A stretch of 39,204 nt of DNA. Source: a virus. The notes beneath the pieces are model-generated. The model was not told the DNA's origin. It saw nothing but the letters and a program-made list of their open reading frames with translations, and did no database searches. Every line of letters starts with the position of its first letter. The stretch's first letter is position 1. The stretch covers positions 1 to 39,204 of IMG/VR virus record IMGVR_UViG_3300022679_000025. One strand, given 5' to 3'. This document shows, piece after piece, positions 20,914-29,802 of this stretch. A program made the translations under genes and the position numbers.

Positions 20914-22833
20914 CTACTGGCTGGACTTACGCTCTTTCGCCCTCCGCTCCTTCTCTTTTTTTACGGCAGCATACAGCTCGCGGCCCGATTTCGTGGGAAA
21001 ACCAACCCGACCTAACTTGCGATTCTGTTCAGTGTCCTTGTAGACGGTCTTGCGGTACATAGCCTGCAGCTCGGCGTCCGAGATTGTCGAGATGTGCTCC
21101 CCGTAGGTCTGCATGCCGATCCCCAGAAGCGCCACGGCGTTCAGGGCAACCCCCTTGGCGACCCCTTGCTCCTCGGCGACATCAAGCAGGTCAGAGAGTG
21201 CCAGCGGGGCAAACTGAGACATGAGGTATTTGCTGGCGACCCAGGCGTCCAGGTTGCCTTCCTCGTCGCGCATGATCTCGTCACCGACAACGTTTTTCTG
21301 CTCCCAGAAAACATCCACGGCGAACGAGGCCGCCGGCGAAAACTTGGTCCGCAGGAAACGGGCTGCCGTCTGGTACGGACCGTCTCGCCCATACTTCCTG
21401 TCGGGCCCGCGCAGGTTCGTGACCGCCCCGGTGGAGCTGCTCTTGGTTTGACCGACGAACGTCCGCGTGATAATCGTGGCCGTCTGCGCCATGCCGGACA
21501 GAAGGTCCAGGCGCGTATTGCCGATGCGCAGTTTGCCGAAGTCACTGCTGCGCGTATCCCACTCCCAGTCAGCGCCGGCCAGGACACCCAGAGAGATGAT
21601 CGTCGACAAGCCCAGCCCGTACCGGACATATTCTGCTGCGACCTGCTTGCGGATCCCAGAACCCTTGCGCAGCGGGTTCATGGTCAATAGCTGAAACCGG
21701 GACGTCGTGAACCGGGCCGCGAAGAAGACGGTGTTTAGCGCCTCGGCAGCTCCGGCAAACTTACCGAGGTCGCCGCGACCCGTGGCAATGTTCACGTAGT
21801 TTGCAATCGCCTGGGCCTGTTCCTTGGTCACGCCGGCGGGCCCGCCCAGGGCATCGACCATCGAGTCGAACGAGTCAGCCCGCAGTTTGTTCAAGACCGT
21901 GATGTACGCCCGCTCGCTACCGGCCAGGCCGGGCAGGAACTTCTCGAGCGTCGGCAGCATCCGGGAGGAGTAGGCTTCCTCCCGCTTGTTCATGCTGGCT
22001 CCCTCGAGGGGCGCCAGGTACAATTTGGCCTTGGCGTACAGCGGCGCATTTCGCCGGTTGAGAATCTTGTCGTTGATCTTGTAGGCCTTCTCGTCCGAGC
22101 TGAAAGCAGCCAACATGGCGGGGACCGCTCTGGCGCCGCGCACCGGGTGAGCGATCGCAATGAAGCCACCCTGCCGCAGGAGGCCTGAAAGGTCATAGGA
22201 GGTTTTGATGGCTCGCACTACGCCGGCGACATCTTCAGCCGTCGACCAGAGCCCCCTGGGTTCCAGGGCCCGCTGCTCCTGCCGAATCTCTTTCGCCAGG
22301 CGGTTGCGCTGATACTCCAGCCGCTCCAGCTCTGCATCTCCCGTGATATGATCCTCGCGAGTCTTGGGCGCAATCTCCCCAGTGCGGATCCGTTCCTGCA
22401 GCCGGTTGATGTTCTTTTCGAGCCGCTCCCTTACTGCCGGCTTTGAGATGTGCAGATGCTTCTTGAGCTGGTTGCGGATGGCCCGCAGTTCCGCGATCGC
22501 GTCCGGCGGCGCTGCTCCCTTTTTGCGATTCTTGCGGGGCAGTTTGCCGCTCTTGAGGTAGGCCTCCAGCTCGGTGATCTGCTTGCGCAGCGCGGCGTCC
22601 TGGCCCATCTCTTTGCGGACGGCCTGCAGAACGTCCAGGACTCCCTGCGTAGTTTTCTGGGTACTGCTGTGTGCCTCGATGACCAGGTCGACCAGGCCCT
22701 CGCGACTGACGCCAGGGATCAGGACCTGCATGCGTGTCACGACGTCGTCGAGATTCTTGACCCCGTCCTCGCTGGCCAGGTTCATTGCCAGCTGGTACAT
22801 CTTCTGCGCGTATGGATCACAATTTATCGCCAT
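20914..22833 (-). CDS. Large virion-associated protein with LPD-type C-terminal region
   Basis: The 639-residue protein is mostly helical. Residues 1-180 are charged helix with coiled-coil segments (ERLEKNINRLQERIRTGE). Residues 215-260 are more hydrophobic (IAIAHPVRGARAVPAMLAAF). Later come FAGAAEALNTVFFAARFTTSRFQLLTMNP and GLSTIISLGVLAGADW, then YQTAARFLRTKFSPAASFAVDVFW and a basic Lys/Arg tail. The C-terminal R..K.SP..S stretch recalls the large polyvalent protein-associated domain found in phage ejection-type proteins (LPD38-like); this is by eye. The start overlaps the 1934-aa gene stop by one base (TGATG), so the two proteins are coupled and may assemble together inside the virion. Confidence 0.6.
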   Translation of the reverse strand: MAINCDPYAQKMYQLAMNLASEDGVKNLDDVVTRMQVLIPGVSREGLVDLVIEAHSSTQKTTQGVLDVLQAVRKEMGQDAALRKQITELEAYLKSGKLPRKNRKKGAAPPDAIAELRAIRNQLKKHLHISKPAVRERLEKNINRLQERIRTGEIAPKTREDHITGDAELERLEYQRNRLAKEIRQEQRALEPRGLWSTAEDVAGVVRAIKTSYDLSGLLRQGGFIAIAHPVRGARAVPAMLAAFSSDEKAYKINDKILNRRNAPLYAKAKLYLAPLEGASMNKREEAYSSRMLPTLEKFLPGLAGSERAYITVLNKLRADSFDSMVDALGGPAGVTKEQAQAIANYVNIATGRGDLGKFAGAAEALNTVFFAARFTTSRFQLLTMNPLRKGSGIRKQVAAEYVRYGLGLSTIISLGVLAGADWEWDTRSSDFGKLRIGNTRLDLLSGMAQTATIITRTFVGQTKSSSTGAVTNLRGPDRKYGRDGPYQTAARFLRTKFSPAASFAVDVFWEQKNVVGDEIMRDEEGNLDAWVASKYLMSQFAPLALSDLLDVAEEQGVAKGVALNAVALLGIGMQTYGEHISTISDAELQAMYRKTVYKDTEQNRKLGRVGFPTKSGRELYAAVKKEKERRAKERKSSQ

Positions 22834-25800
22834 CAGCAGCCGCCCTCATTCATTGCCGTTATTTCCGCGACCAGGGCGTTACGCTCCTTGGCCTTTGCGG
22901 CTTTGTCCATTTTGGTGTAGCGCTTCATGGACCCGCGCATCACAGCTCGCTCAGCTCGTGCCTGCGTCGTCGACTGCCGCAGCGCTTCGTATTCGCGCTC
23001 CATCTTCTCGAATTTGTCGGTCAGCTCCTTGAACTTGAGCCGCTCATCCTCGGTCAGGGCCTCGCCCTTTTTGGCCTTGGCCAGGTTCAACGTCGTTGCC
23101 AGGTCGTACTGCTCGGTGACCATCACCTTTTGGCTGTTCAGGGCTCGTCCGCGCTCGGTGCCGGAAACCCGCAGCGCGACGGAAATCTCCTCGATCTCCG
23201 TCTCCGCTTCCAGGAGTTCCTTGGACGTCATGAGCAGCTCGCCAGTGTCGGTCTGTCCCTCCGCGGCAGCCACCATGGAATTGTACTCGTTGATCAGCTG
23301 GGCCTTGCGCATCACCAGGGCCGCGCTCTCGACGCTCGTAAGACCCCTGGGGTCGTCGTAAATCTTGCGAGCGATCTTGATCGCGTTGGCAACCTTGCCG
23401 GTTCGCATCGCCTCCTCCATGTCCTGCTCCCAGCTGCGCCGGCCTGGGCTCGAGGCCGACGTCAAGCCGACCTGCTTCAGGAAGTGGTCGAGGTTCGCCG
23501 CCAGGGCTGATGCCTCGAACTTCATGCGCAGCCGGGCCTTCTCTTCCGGCTCTACGCGGTTCGGGAAATACTCTTCGATCTGGTAGTCCTCGCCCTTGGC
23601 GGGCAGCGCCGCCTGGAATACCGGCTCCTGCTTGGTGCCGCCGATCCTGACGACGGTCTTGTACCGCTGCCGCAGCATGTCCTCCAGCTGCACCGGCGAG
23701 ATGTCACTCTTGCGGGGGCTCTTGGGATAGTTCACGATCGCCCGCCCGCCGGGCGAGGTGCTGGCCGCGATCTGGTTGAGCGTGCTGCCCATCATCGCCA
23801 GGTTGCTCTGGACGTTCAATACATTGGAGGCGATCACCAGATCGTACTGCCGGTACAGGGCGTCGGGATCGTGTACGCCTTTGGTCCTGTTCGCGGGGAA
23901 GTCGTAGTTAGTGACCTTGCCGCCGGCCTTCTTGAGCAGCTCGGCGTGGGGGATGGTGCCGGCCTTGTTGACCTTGCCGGCTCCGTAGTTCAGGACCGAT
24001 TCACCTTTCTGGACCCGCTCGAGGGCCGCCTGGATCACCCGGGGGACGCGACCGCCGACGCCACCAGGTCGGGAGGTCTTGGTCGCGGTGTCCTGCTCGG
24101 CCTGGGAGGGGATGTACTCCTCGACCTGCAGGTCCTCGCCCATGATGTCTGTAGACTCTCTCTCGAAATCGTCCATACGCTTGTTGACTGTTTCGAGCAG
24201 AACCTTGTTCATCGCTGTCGGCTTGTTGATGCGCCAGTCACCGCCGCCGTGGAATTCCCGCTCAGCAAACCGCTCGCGGATCAGCTGCAGCATGGCCGGG
24301 TTGGCCTTGGTGACGATCGCGTCATCACCGCTCTTGATCCATTTGTCCAGGTAGCGCTGCGCAGCTCGCCAGTTGATCTTGCTGGAGTCCAGGACCCGGG
24401 AGTCTTCGGGGTTGCGGGCGATGTCGTTGACGACCTTCATATAGCCGGCTTTGTTTTTCCACTCCTTGAAGCGCGGATCGATGCCCAGCCGGTCAACCAG
24501 TTTCAGGTACGTGCGCCGGTCAGACTTATGATGCTCCCGCGTGATGTCAAACTTGTAGTCGGACGGCTTCAGGGATCCCTCGAGGACCTTGTCCCGCTGC
24601 GCGTCGGTGAGTTTTTCCCACGGGCCCTTGACGTCGTCGCCCAGGTGCTTCTTGATGTTCTTGGCGCTCTTGATCTCTTTCTTTTGTGGGCTGGTCCGAT
24701 TGTCCAGGGCGAACTTCCGCAGCTCCGGCATGGTGACACCGAGCACCTTGGCGATCTCCGGCACGTTGGCGTTGTCCCAGTGCTCGTGCTGCTGCTTGGT
24801 GAAATCGGTCGCCTTGTTGGCCAGTGTCACGCCGGCTTTGACGCTGCCGCGGTGGAACGGAATTACCATATCGATCTGCGGATCCTTCAGGGCGTAAAGC
24901 ACCTGCTCGTCGTTATACGCTACCAGCATAGTCCCAACGTCGCGGCTGTTACGCCGACGATACTTCAGGGCCTCGGCCTTTGGGAACCCGTTCATGTCGT
25001 TCCAGAGCGGCTTGCCGTCAGTGTCAAATACCATGTCCCCGTTCTCGTCCTGGGCGTACTCCACTGACAGATTGAATTTCATGCCGGTCTTGCCGAATAT
25101 CTCGACGAACTCCGGCACCCGGGTAAAGACATGCGCCTTGCTGTTGATCGCCTGGGCCGCGCCGACGAACTGCGCGGTGTCGATCACGTACCAGGGCCGG
25201 AAGTCGGACTGGCTGTTCATCCGCATACCGCCCATCTTGTTGGCCTTGTCGATCGCGGCGCGACCGGAGGCATTGGCGTACTTGGCAAACAGCTGCATCT
25301 GGAAGGGGGCGTACCCCTTGGGTTTGTTACTCTTGGCTGCGGCCTGGACAATGCCGGCCACGGTCTTGGCCATGGCGGCCTGGTCGGGGCTCGTGGGCGT
25401 TGTCCGGCCCTTGGAGATGTCCAGCATTACCTTGCCGTCCACCAGCCCCATCTCGTTGAAGTTGTTGGCCACATACGTGGCGGCCTGGCCGTCGTTACTC
25501 CACTTGCCCCAGATCGAACCCTTGAGCTGCGCCTTGGTCGGCGTTTTGCCGGGCTCGATCTTGCCGGCGCGATACTGTTCGGCCAGCCAGTTCATCCGGC
25601 GGGCCGTCTCGTGGAATGTCCACTCGTACAGGTCGCGCCCGGTCTGCCCGTAGCAATACCAGCAGGAGGGGACCTCGCCGGACTCGTTCATCATGGCGCC
25701 AACCAGGAACCGCTCAGAGGGCGAGAGGATCCTGCCGACCTCGTCCTCGTAGGCCTTGATATTGGCCACGTAGGCGTCCTGCTGCGGACACAGAGTCGTC

Positions 25801-28637
25801 AGGTCAAATGTGAACCCGTACAGGTCGTCGTTCGATCGCAGGGGGTTCACCGGGCTGCCGGTCTTGGCGTCGACCTCGGCCATGGGCAGCCGGGAAAAGT
25901 CGTCCTGGAATATCTCGCGGGTTTTCCGCAGGCCTCGGACAAAGTCGTCAATCTCGGCCTCGGTGAAGTTGTCCTTGACGAATTTGCTACTGCGGAACTT
26001 GGCCTCCCAGGCGTCCATCTCGACGACCTCGTAGTCGACGATCACCTCTGGGGCGTTGATGTTTCCGTGGGAGTCGTCACCAGTAACCTTCACTTTGTCC
26101 AGGGCCACGGCTTGCGCAGGAGTTGGGCCGCTCGACTTTCCCGAGGTCGTCACGCCTGCCGGAGCAGGTTGGATCGGACTGGCGTTCCTGGCCGAGCGGC
26201 CCGTTTGTGTACTGACTGTACCATCGGCACCCTCGGGAGTCAACTGTAAATTTTCTGCATTTTTCTGCGGGGTCCCAACGGCGGCCTGCAGGTACAGTTC
26301 CTCGATCTTGGGGTCGATGGTCGCGCCGCGCAATTTGCGGATCCTGCCGATTAAGGCGCGGAGGCGCTGGCGGGCCTTGCCGAACAGTTTGCGGATGCTG
26401 CCGGCGTCCTCGTGGAATTTGTTGCTGTAGAACCAGTCGCGGCCCTCGTTGGCGAACAGCTCGCGGACGTCGGCCTCTTTGGCGATCCCTCGCTCCTTGG
26501 CGTACATCTGGAACAGTTTCTGCTCTACGGAACTGAGACGGTTGAACCCTCGATGGAACCACTCATGGACGACGGTGTCAGCGTCCGCACCTCGATATAA
26601 CTTGATGACGGTTTCAAGCACTCCTGTACTTGGATCGAGTTCGCTACGAGTAGAGCCCTTGGCTTGCCATTGTCGACGTATACCATCGTCTGTGAGAGTT
26701 GGCAGGCCTCGGGCTTCGGCTTCTTCGTTGGCGAGGACATGGAGTTCTCCTGAGACTTCTAGGGCGGTGTCTTGGTCGACGTCGTACTGTTGAACCAGGA
26801 CCGTTCCGACCGCGTGGGCCCCTGGGTCAATGGCCCCTGCTTTCAGGGCCGTATCCAGTGTGCGCGTCGTCTTGGGGCTGGTTACAGGCTTTAAAGCCTC
26901 GCTACTTGGCGGTTGGGCCGGTTCACTTGGCGGTTGGGCCGGTTTACTTGGCGGTACGGCGGGCTCCTGTACGGCCTCCTGAGCCGTTTGGGGGGTCGAC
27001 CCCTCCGGTAGGACCTCCGCGCCGGGTTTGGCTACTGTGTCCTCCAGGGGGACCGTTCCCGGGGCGTCTACGACCTCTTCCACGGGCTGGCCCACGCCTT
27101 GGTCGGGCTTGATCAGCTCCACCTGGCCGCCCACGGTCAGGATATTGCCCTCCAGAACGGCGTTCAGCTCGCGGCCAGCCTCGTCTGCCCGGCGCACTGA
27201 CTCCTCGTACACGGCCTCGGCGGCCACTGGGTCGCGGAATGTGTAGGTCGTGGAGCCATCCTCGTTGGTCTGGGTCGTCATGACCGGGGCCTGGCCTTCC
27301 ATCTGGCTGAAGGCCTGGCGCATAGACTCGTACTTGTCGGTCAGAATCTTCTGGGTGGACTCGGCCTGCAGGTTGCCGGCCAGAGCCTTGGCACCGCCTA
27401 CGCCGGCCAGGAAGGGGCTCACAGCAGCGCCACCGACAAACTCCATCGGCAGGGTGTCCAGGGTCCATTCGGCCCCGTGGCCCCAGTGAGCGGCCCCCTG
27501 CTTGGTCAGAGACTGCAGGACCTCCTCGACGCCATTCCACATGGATTCCTTGAACTGATCCTTCGTAATCTCGGCGCCGGCCTCGAATACCTCGATCGCG
27601 CTGCGGCGGGTAATGCCCTTGGCCAGCAGCCGGCCAGCATTTTGCCCGGCCTTCTTACCGATTTTCAGGGCGCCGCCGACCTGGGCGACCTCGATCAGGG
27701 CCGAGATGGGCCCGGCAACCATCTGCTCGATCCTGGCGATTTTCTCGGCCTCCACCTCGGAGTAACCCATCTCCAGCAGCTCCGCACGGGACGACTGGTA
27801 GACCTCATTACCCTCGATGGCGTTGGATACCACAAAGGCGCCGGCGGGCCCCAGGAGGGCAGCGGACGCGCCTGAGAGGCTCATCATGGGGGCCGTCTCA
27901 AAGATGGCCTGTGTCAGGTATTTAAGGGGGCCAAAACTGCCCCCTTTTCCGGCGGCGATCTCGGGGCGCTGTGCGTCCTCAAAGAGCAGCGTCGCCAGGT
28001 GATCCATGTCGATCGCGGTTTCCTTGTTGGCCTGCTCGATCTCGGTCTGGCTCATGGCCGCGGCGCCGCCGCCCGGCTGGTAGTAGAACGGGTTGGGCCC
28101 GTCGTCAGGTCCCGACTTGAGTAAGGTGGCCACGGTATCGGCCAGGCCAGAAAATGCCTTCAGGCCGCCGCGCTCGAGGGCCTTGGCGGCTTCCTTGATG
28201 TGCCCCTCGTAGGATCCTTCATCGAACGGGTGGACCGGCGCGCCGGCGGGATCCACCACGGCCACAGACTTGGGGCCCAGGGACTCGACGTCAGGGTTGA
28301 ACGGCTGGTCACCCTCGAGGGTGCCGGGTGTCTGGATCGGCTTGGTCCTGGGCTCTGCGACGGCCGCCGCGGCCTCTTCTGTAAATCTCCCCTGGAATCC
28401 GCCCTGGAATCCTCCCTGGAATCCTACCTTTTTGGATGGCACTAAGTCACTGAACCGGCCCGTTTTACGTGCGGACGATCCGGGGGGATCCGGCCTGGAA
28501 TCCTCCCTGGAATCCGACCTTTTTTCTCCCCCCTTTTCTCCCCTGGAGGGTTTGGTAGGGTTTGGTAGGGTTTGTCCCTGTTTGGTAGGGTTTCGTCCTG
28601 ACGTTTTGCCTGGGATCAGATCGTCAAAATATGCCAT
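22833..28637 (-). CDS. Giant multidomain polyvalent protein (metallopeptidase, CxxC domain, methyltransferase-like)
   Basis: This 1934-residue protein spans 5.8 kb. Residues 1-90 are low complexity with internal repeats. Residues about 225-280 are hydrophobic Ala/Gly-rich (SLSGASAALLGPAGAFVVSN). Around 680-760 lies a zincin motif in VVHEWFHRGF (H691, E692, H695), followed by a helical region. A domain at about 880-1250 contains LTTLCPQQD (C950) and SCWYCYG (C992, C995), then SDFRPWYVIDTAQF and TGMKFNLS. A Rossmann methyltransferase-like domain spans about 1545-1680 (VLNYGAGK, NYDFP, YDLVIASNVLNVQ). The last 150 residues are coiled coil. Multidomain phage proteins of this kind, called polyvalent proteins, are thought to be ejected with the DNA and to neutralise host defences. 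Domain calls are by motif only. Confidence 0.75.
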   Translation of the reverse strand: MAYFDDLIPGKTSGRNPTKQGQTLPNPTKPSRGEKGGEKRSDSREDSRPDPPGSSARKTGRFSDLVPSKKVGFQGGFQGGFQGRFTEEAAAAVAEPRTKPIQTPGTLEGDQPFNPDVESLGPKSVAVVDPAGAPVHPFDEGSYEGHIKEAAKALERGGLKAFSGLADTVATLLKSGPDDGPNPFYYQPGGGAAAMSQTEIEQANKETAIDMDHLATLLFEDAQRPEIAAGKGGSFGPLKYLTQAIFETAPMMSLSGASAALLGPAGAFVVSNAIEGNEVYQSSRAELLEMGYSEVEAEKIARIEQMVAGPISALIEVAQVGGALKIGKKAGQNAGRLLAKGITRRSAIEVFEAGAEITKDQFKESMWNGVEEVLQSLTKQGAAHWGHGAEWTLDTLPMEFVGGAAVSPFLAGVGGAKALAGNLQAESTQKILTDKYESMRQAFSQMEGQAPVMTTQTNEDGSTTYTFRDPVAAEAVYEESVRRADEAGRELNAVLEGNILTVGGQVELIKPDQGVGQPVEEVVDAPGTVPLEDTVAKPGAEVLPEGSTPQTAQEAVQEPAVPPSKPAQPPSEPAQPPSSEALKPVTSPKTTRTLDTALKAGAIDPGAHAVGTVLVQQYDVDQDTALEVSGELHVLANEEAEARGLPTLTDDGIRRQWQAKGSTRSELDPSTGVLETVIKLYRGADADTVVHEWFHRGFNRLSSVEQKLFQMYAKERGIAKEADVRELFANEGRDWFYSNKFHEDAGSIRKLFGKARQRLRALIGRIRKLRGATIDPKIEELYLQAAVGTPQKNAENLQLTPEGADGTVSTQTGRSARNASPIQPAPAGVTTSGKSSGPTPAQAVALDKVKVTGDDSHGNINAPEVIVDYEVVEMDAWEAKFRSSKFVKDNFTEAEIDDFVRGLRKTREIFQDDFSRLPMAEVDAKTGSPVNPLRSNDDLYGFTFDLTTLCPQQDAYVANIKAYEDEVGRILSPSERFLVGAMMNESGEVPSCWYCYGQTGRDLYEWTFHETARRMNWLAEQYRAGKIEPGKTPTKAQLKGSIWGKWSNDGQAATYVANNFNEMGLVDGKVMLDISKGRTTPTSPDQAAMAKTVAGIVQAAAKSNKPKGYAPFQMQLFAKYANASGRAAIDKANKMGGMRMNSQSDFRPWYVIDTAQFVGAAQAINSKAHVFTRVPEFVEIFGKTGMKFNLSVEYAQDENGDMVFDTDGKPLWNDMNGFPKAEALKYRRRNSRDVGTMLVAYNDEQVLYALKDPQIDMVIPFHRGSVKAGVTLANKATDFTKQQHEHWDNANVPEIAKVLGVTMPELRKFALDNRTSPQKKEIKSAKNIKKHLGDDVKGPWEKLTDAQRDKVLEGSLKPSDYKFDITREHHKSDRRTYLKLVDRLGIDPRFKEWKNKAGYMKVVNDIARNPEDSRVLDSSKINWRAAQRYLDKWIKSGDDAIVTKANPAMLQLIRERFAEREFHGGGDWRINKPTAMNKVLLETVNKRMDDFERESTDIMGEDLQVEEYIPSQAEQDTATKTSRPGGVGGRVPRVIQAALERVQKGESVLNYGAGKVNKAGTIPHAELLKKAGGKVTNYDFPANRTKGVHDPDALYRQYDLVIASNVLNVQSNLAMMGSTLNQIAASTSPGGRAIVNYPKSPRKSDISPVQLEDMLRQRYKTVVRIGGTKQEPVFQAALPAKGEDYQIEEYFPNRVEPEEKARLRMKFEASALAANLDHFLKQVGLTSASSPGRRSWEQDMEEAMRTGKVANAIKIARKIYDDPRGLTSVESAALVMRKAQLINEYNSMVAAAEGQTDTGELLMTSKELLEAETEIEEISVALRVSGTERGRALNSQKVMVTEQYDLATTLNLAKAKKGEALTEDERLKFKELTDKFEKMEREYEALRQSTTQARAERAVMRGSMKRYTKMDKAAKAKERNALVAEITAMNEGGC
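28390..28516 (-). repeat. Tandem GGATTCCAGGGA repeats read in two frames
   Basis: Three near-identical 12-base units (cctggaatcc.. on the plus strand) lie at about 28390-28425 and two at about 28494-28516, both followed by acctttttt-like sequence. The two blocks are 91 bases apart, which is not a multiple of three. In the first block the unit encodes GFQG repeats, in the second block the same bases encode DSRE. The DNA, not the peptide, is what is repeated. Confidence 0.75.
28549..28600 (-). repeat. 10-base tandem repeat (AAACCCTACC type)
   Basis: Near the N-terminus of the giant protein the plus strand has ggtttggtag repeated with interruptions. The unit AAACCCTACC has a period of 10, so successive copies fall in different frames, giving NPTK and TLPN in turn. 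Such a repeat can expand or contract by slippage and so vary the N-terminal tail. Confidence 0.6.
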
Positions 28638-28640
28638 CGG

Positions 28641-29792
28641 TTATCCATCCAGAAGTGCTGCGGCGGCTTCTCTCTCGCTCGGGGTGCGGATAGCCGACAA
28701 AATCTCTCGGATCTCGCTAGCCCTGTCTGGCCCGTAAGATGAGATCATCTGCAGGATCGCTTTGTCGCGCCCCAGCTGGCCGGAGTCCACCTGGGACATG
28801 AACCCGTTGAGATCGCGGCGGTATTGCAGGTACATCTGCGCAGTCTGCTGCAGGCGTGGATCAAACTCGTTACTGATAACCTCGTCCAATCGGACGCGCA
28901 GATCGTCGTAGTCCGCGCCCTGGGCCAGTGCGTTGCCGGCCTCCTGCAGGACACTCTCAAAGCGCGGATCATTCTCGTTCGGCGGTTTGGATGCATCGAA
29001 CGTCTGGGTCGGACTGTAGCCGGCCTCCTTGAGCTGCTCGCGGGCAATGATCTGCTGGTCCTGCGGGACGTAGAACGTAACCTTCTCACCGTCCGGTCCA
29101 TAGGCCTCCAGGGGGACCTTCCGCTGCGTCTCTCGATTGTCTGTCGGCAGCAGGCGGTCCATGGTCGACAGTTCGGCCTGGCTCATAGCCTGGCCGCGCA
29201 TCGATCGGTCGGCGCTCATCTTGTCGACCTGGCGCTCCCGCTTGTACATGGCCGGCGAGATGTGCTGGTCGCGCTCGGCTCGTTTCATCAGCGCCGAGGA
29301 GGTAAACCAATCGATCTCTTCCTGGCTCGCGCCGGCGGCGCCCATCTTCATGGCCTCGGCATCGAGTGATCTGCGGAAGTTGATGTTCCCAACCATGGCA
29401 GCCAGTTTCGGGATCCGGCCCATTGCCCCGTTGTAGTTGCTCTGCTTGTACGCCTGCATCTGACGCTCCATCGGAGACGTCGGAGGCGCGAGCTGCCCGC
29501 CGTTGGACATGCCGGATCCGTCAGTCGGGGCCATGTCGGCGCCGACCTGCTGCGGCGCCGCCTGCGGAGGCGTCCATTCTGGCCGGTTCATGGCCATCTC
29601 GGGCGGCGGCGCCGGTCCGTAGACCGGAGGTGGCGGTGCCGGTCCGTAGACAGGGGGCTCCTCGTCAAGAGTGGCCGTCCTGGTTGGGCCATCCGACCTG
29701 AAAGTTTCCGGCTCTGTCGTAAGGGCCCCCTGCTGACGCAGTTTGTCCAAAAGCGTCTTGTACCGGGCGCTCCGTTTGCTTTCTCGTGACAT
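28641..29792 (-). CDS. Putative internal virion/tail protein with PPVYGPAPPP repeats
   Basis: ATG 29792 with AGGGGAAA upstream gives 383 residues. Residues 30-90 are Pro-rich with two tandem PPVYGPAPPP units followed by a Gln/Pro linker. Then come helical segments, SLDAEAMKMGAAGASQEEIDWFTSSALM, a mixed region with VTFYVPQDQQIIAREQLKEAGY, and a long C-terminal helical domain (FESVLQEAGNALAQGADYDDLRVRLDEV). No enzymatic motif is seen. Position between another helical protein and the giant protein suggests an internal or ejection protein. Confidence 0.5.
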   Translation of the reverse strand: MSRESKRSARYKTLLDKLRQQGALTTEPETFRSDGPTRTATLDEEPPVYGPAPPPPVYGPAPPPEMAMNRPEWTPPQAAPQQVGADMAPTDGSGMSNGGQLAPPTSPMERQMQAYKQSNYNGAMGRIPKLAAMVGNINFRRSLDAEAMKMGAAGASQEEIDWFTSSALMKRAERDQHISPAMYKRERQVDKMSADRSMRGQAMSQAELSTMDRLLPTDNRETQRKVPLEAYGPDGEKVTFYVPQDQQIIAREQLKEAGYSPTQTFDASKPPNENDPRFESVLQEAGNALAQGADYDDLRVRLDEVISNEFDPRLQQTAQMYLQYRRDLNGFMSQVDSGQLGRDKAILQMISSYGPDRASEIREILSAIRTPSEREAAAALLDG

Positions 29793-29802
29793 CAAGTTTC
29801 CC

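Noticed and set aside
20879-20916. Terminator after the 639-aa gene
   Set aside because: A 7-bp inverted repeat (agagcgt/acgctct on the minus strand) overlaps the stop, but no U-tract follows, so it is not a convincing Rho-independent terminator.
25615-25800. Canonical radical-SAM domain in the giant protein
   Set aside because: The visible cysteines (C950, C992, C995) do not form CxxxCxxC. The similarity is kept only as a hint.
23871-26249. Plus-strand open frames of 398 and 372 codons opposite the giant gene
   Set aside because: They lie wholly inside the 1934-aa gene and read as Val/Leu/Gly/Asp shadow sequence with no start signals or domains.
28390-28600. CRISPR-like array
   Set aside because: Repeat units are 10-12 bases, contiguous and without unique spacers of constant length, and they lie inside a long open frame.
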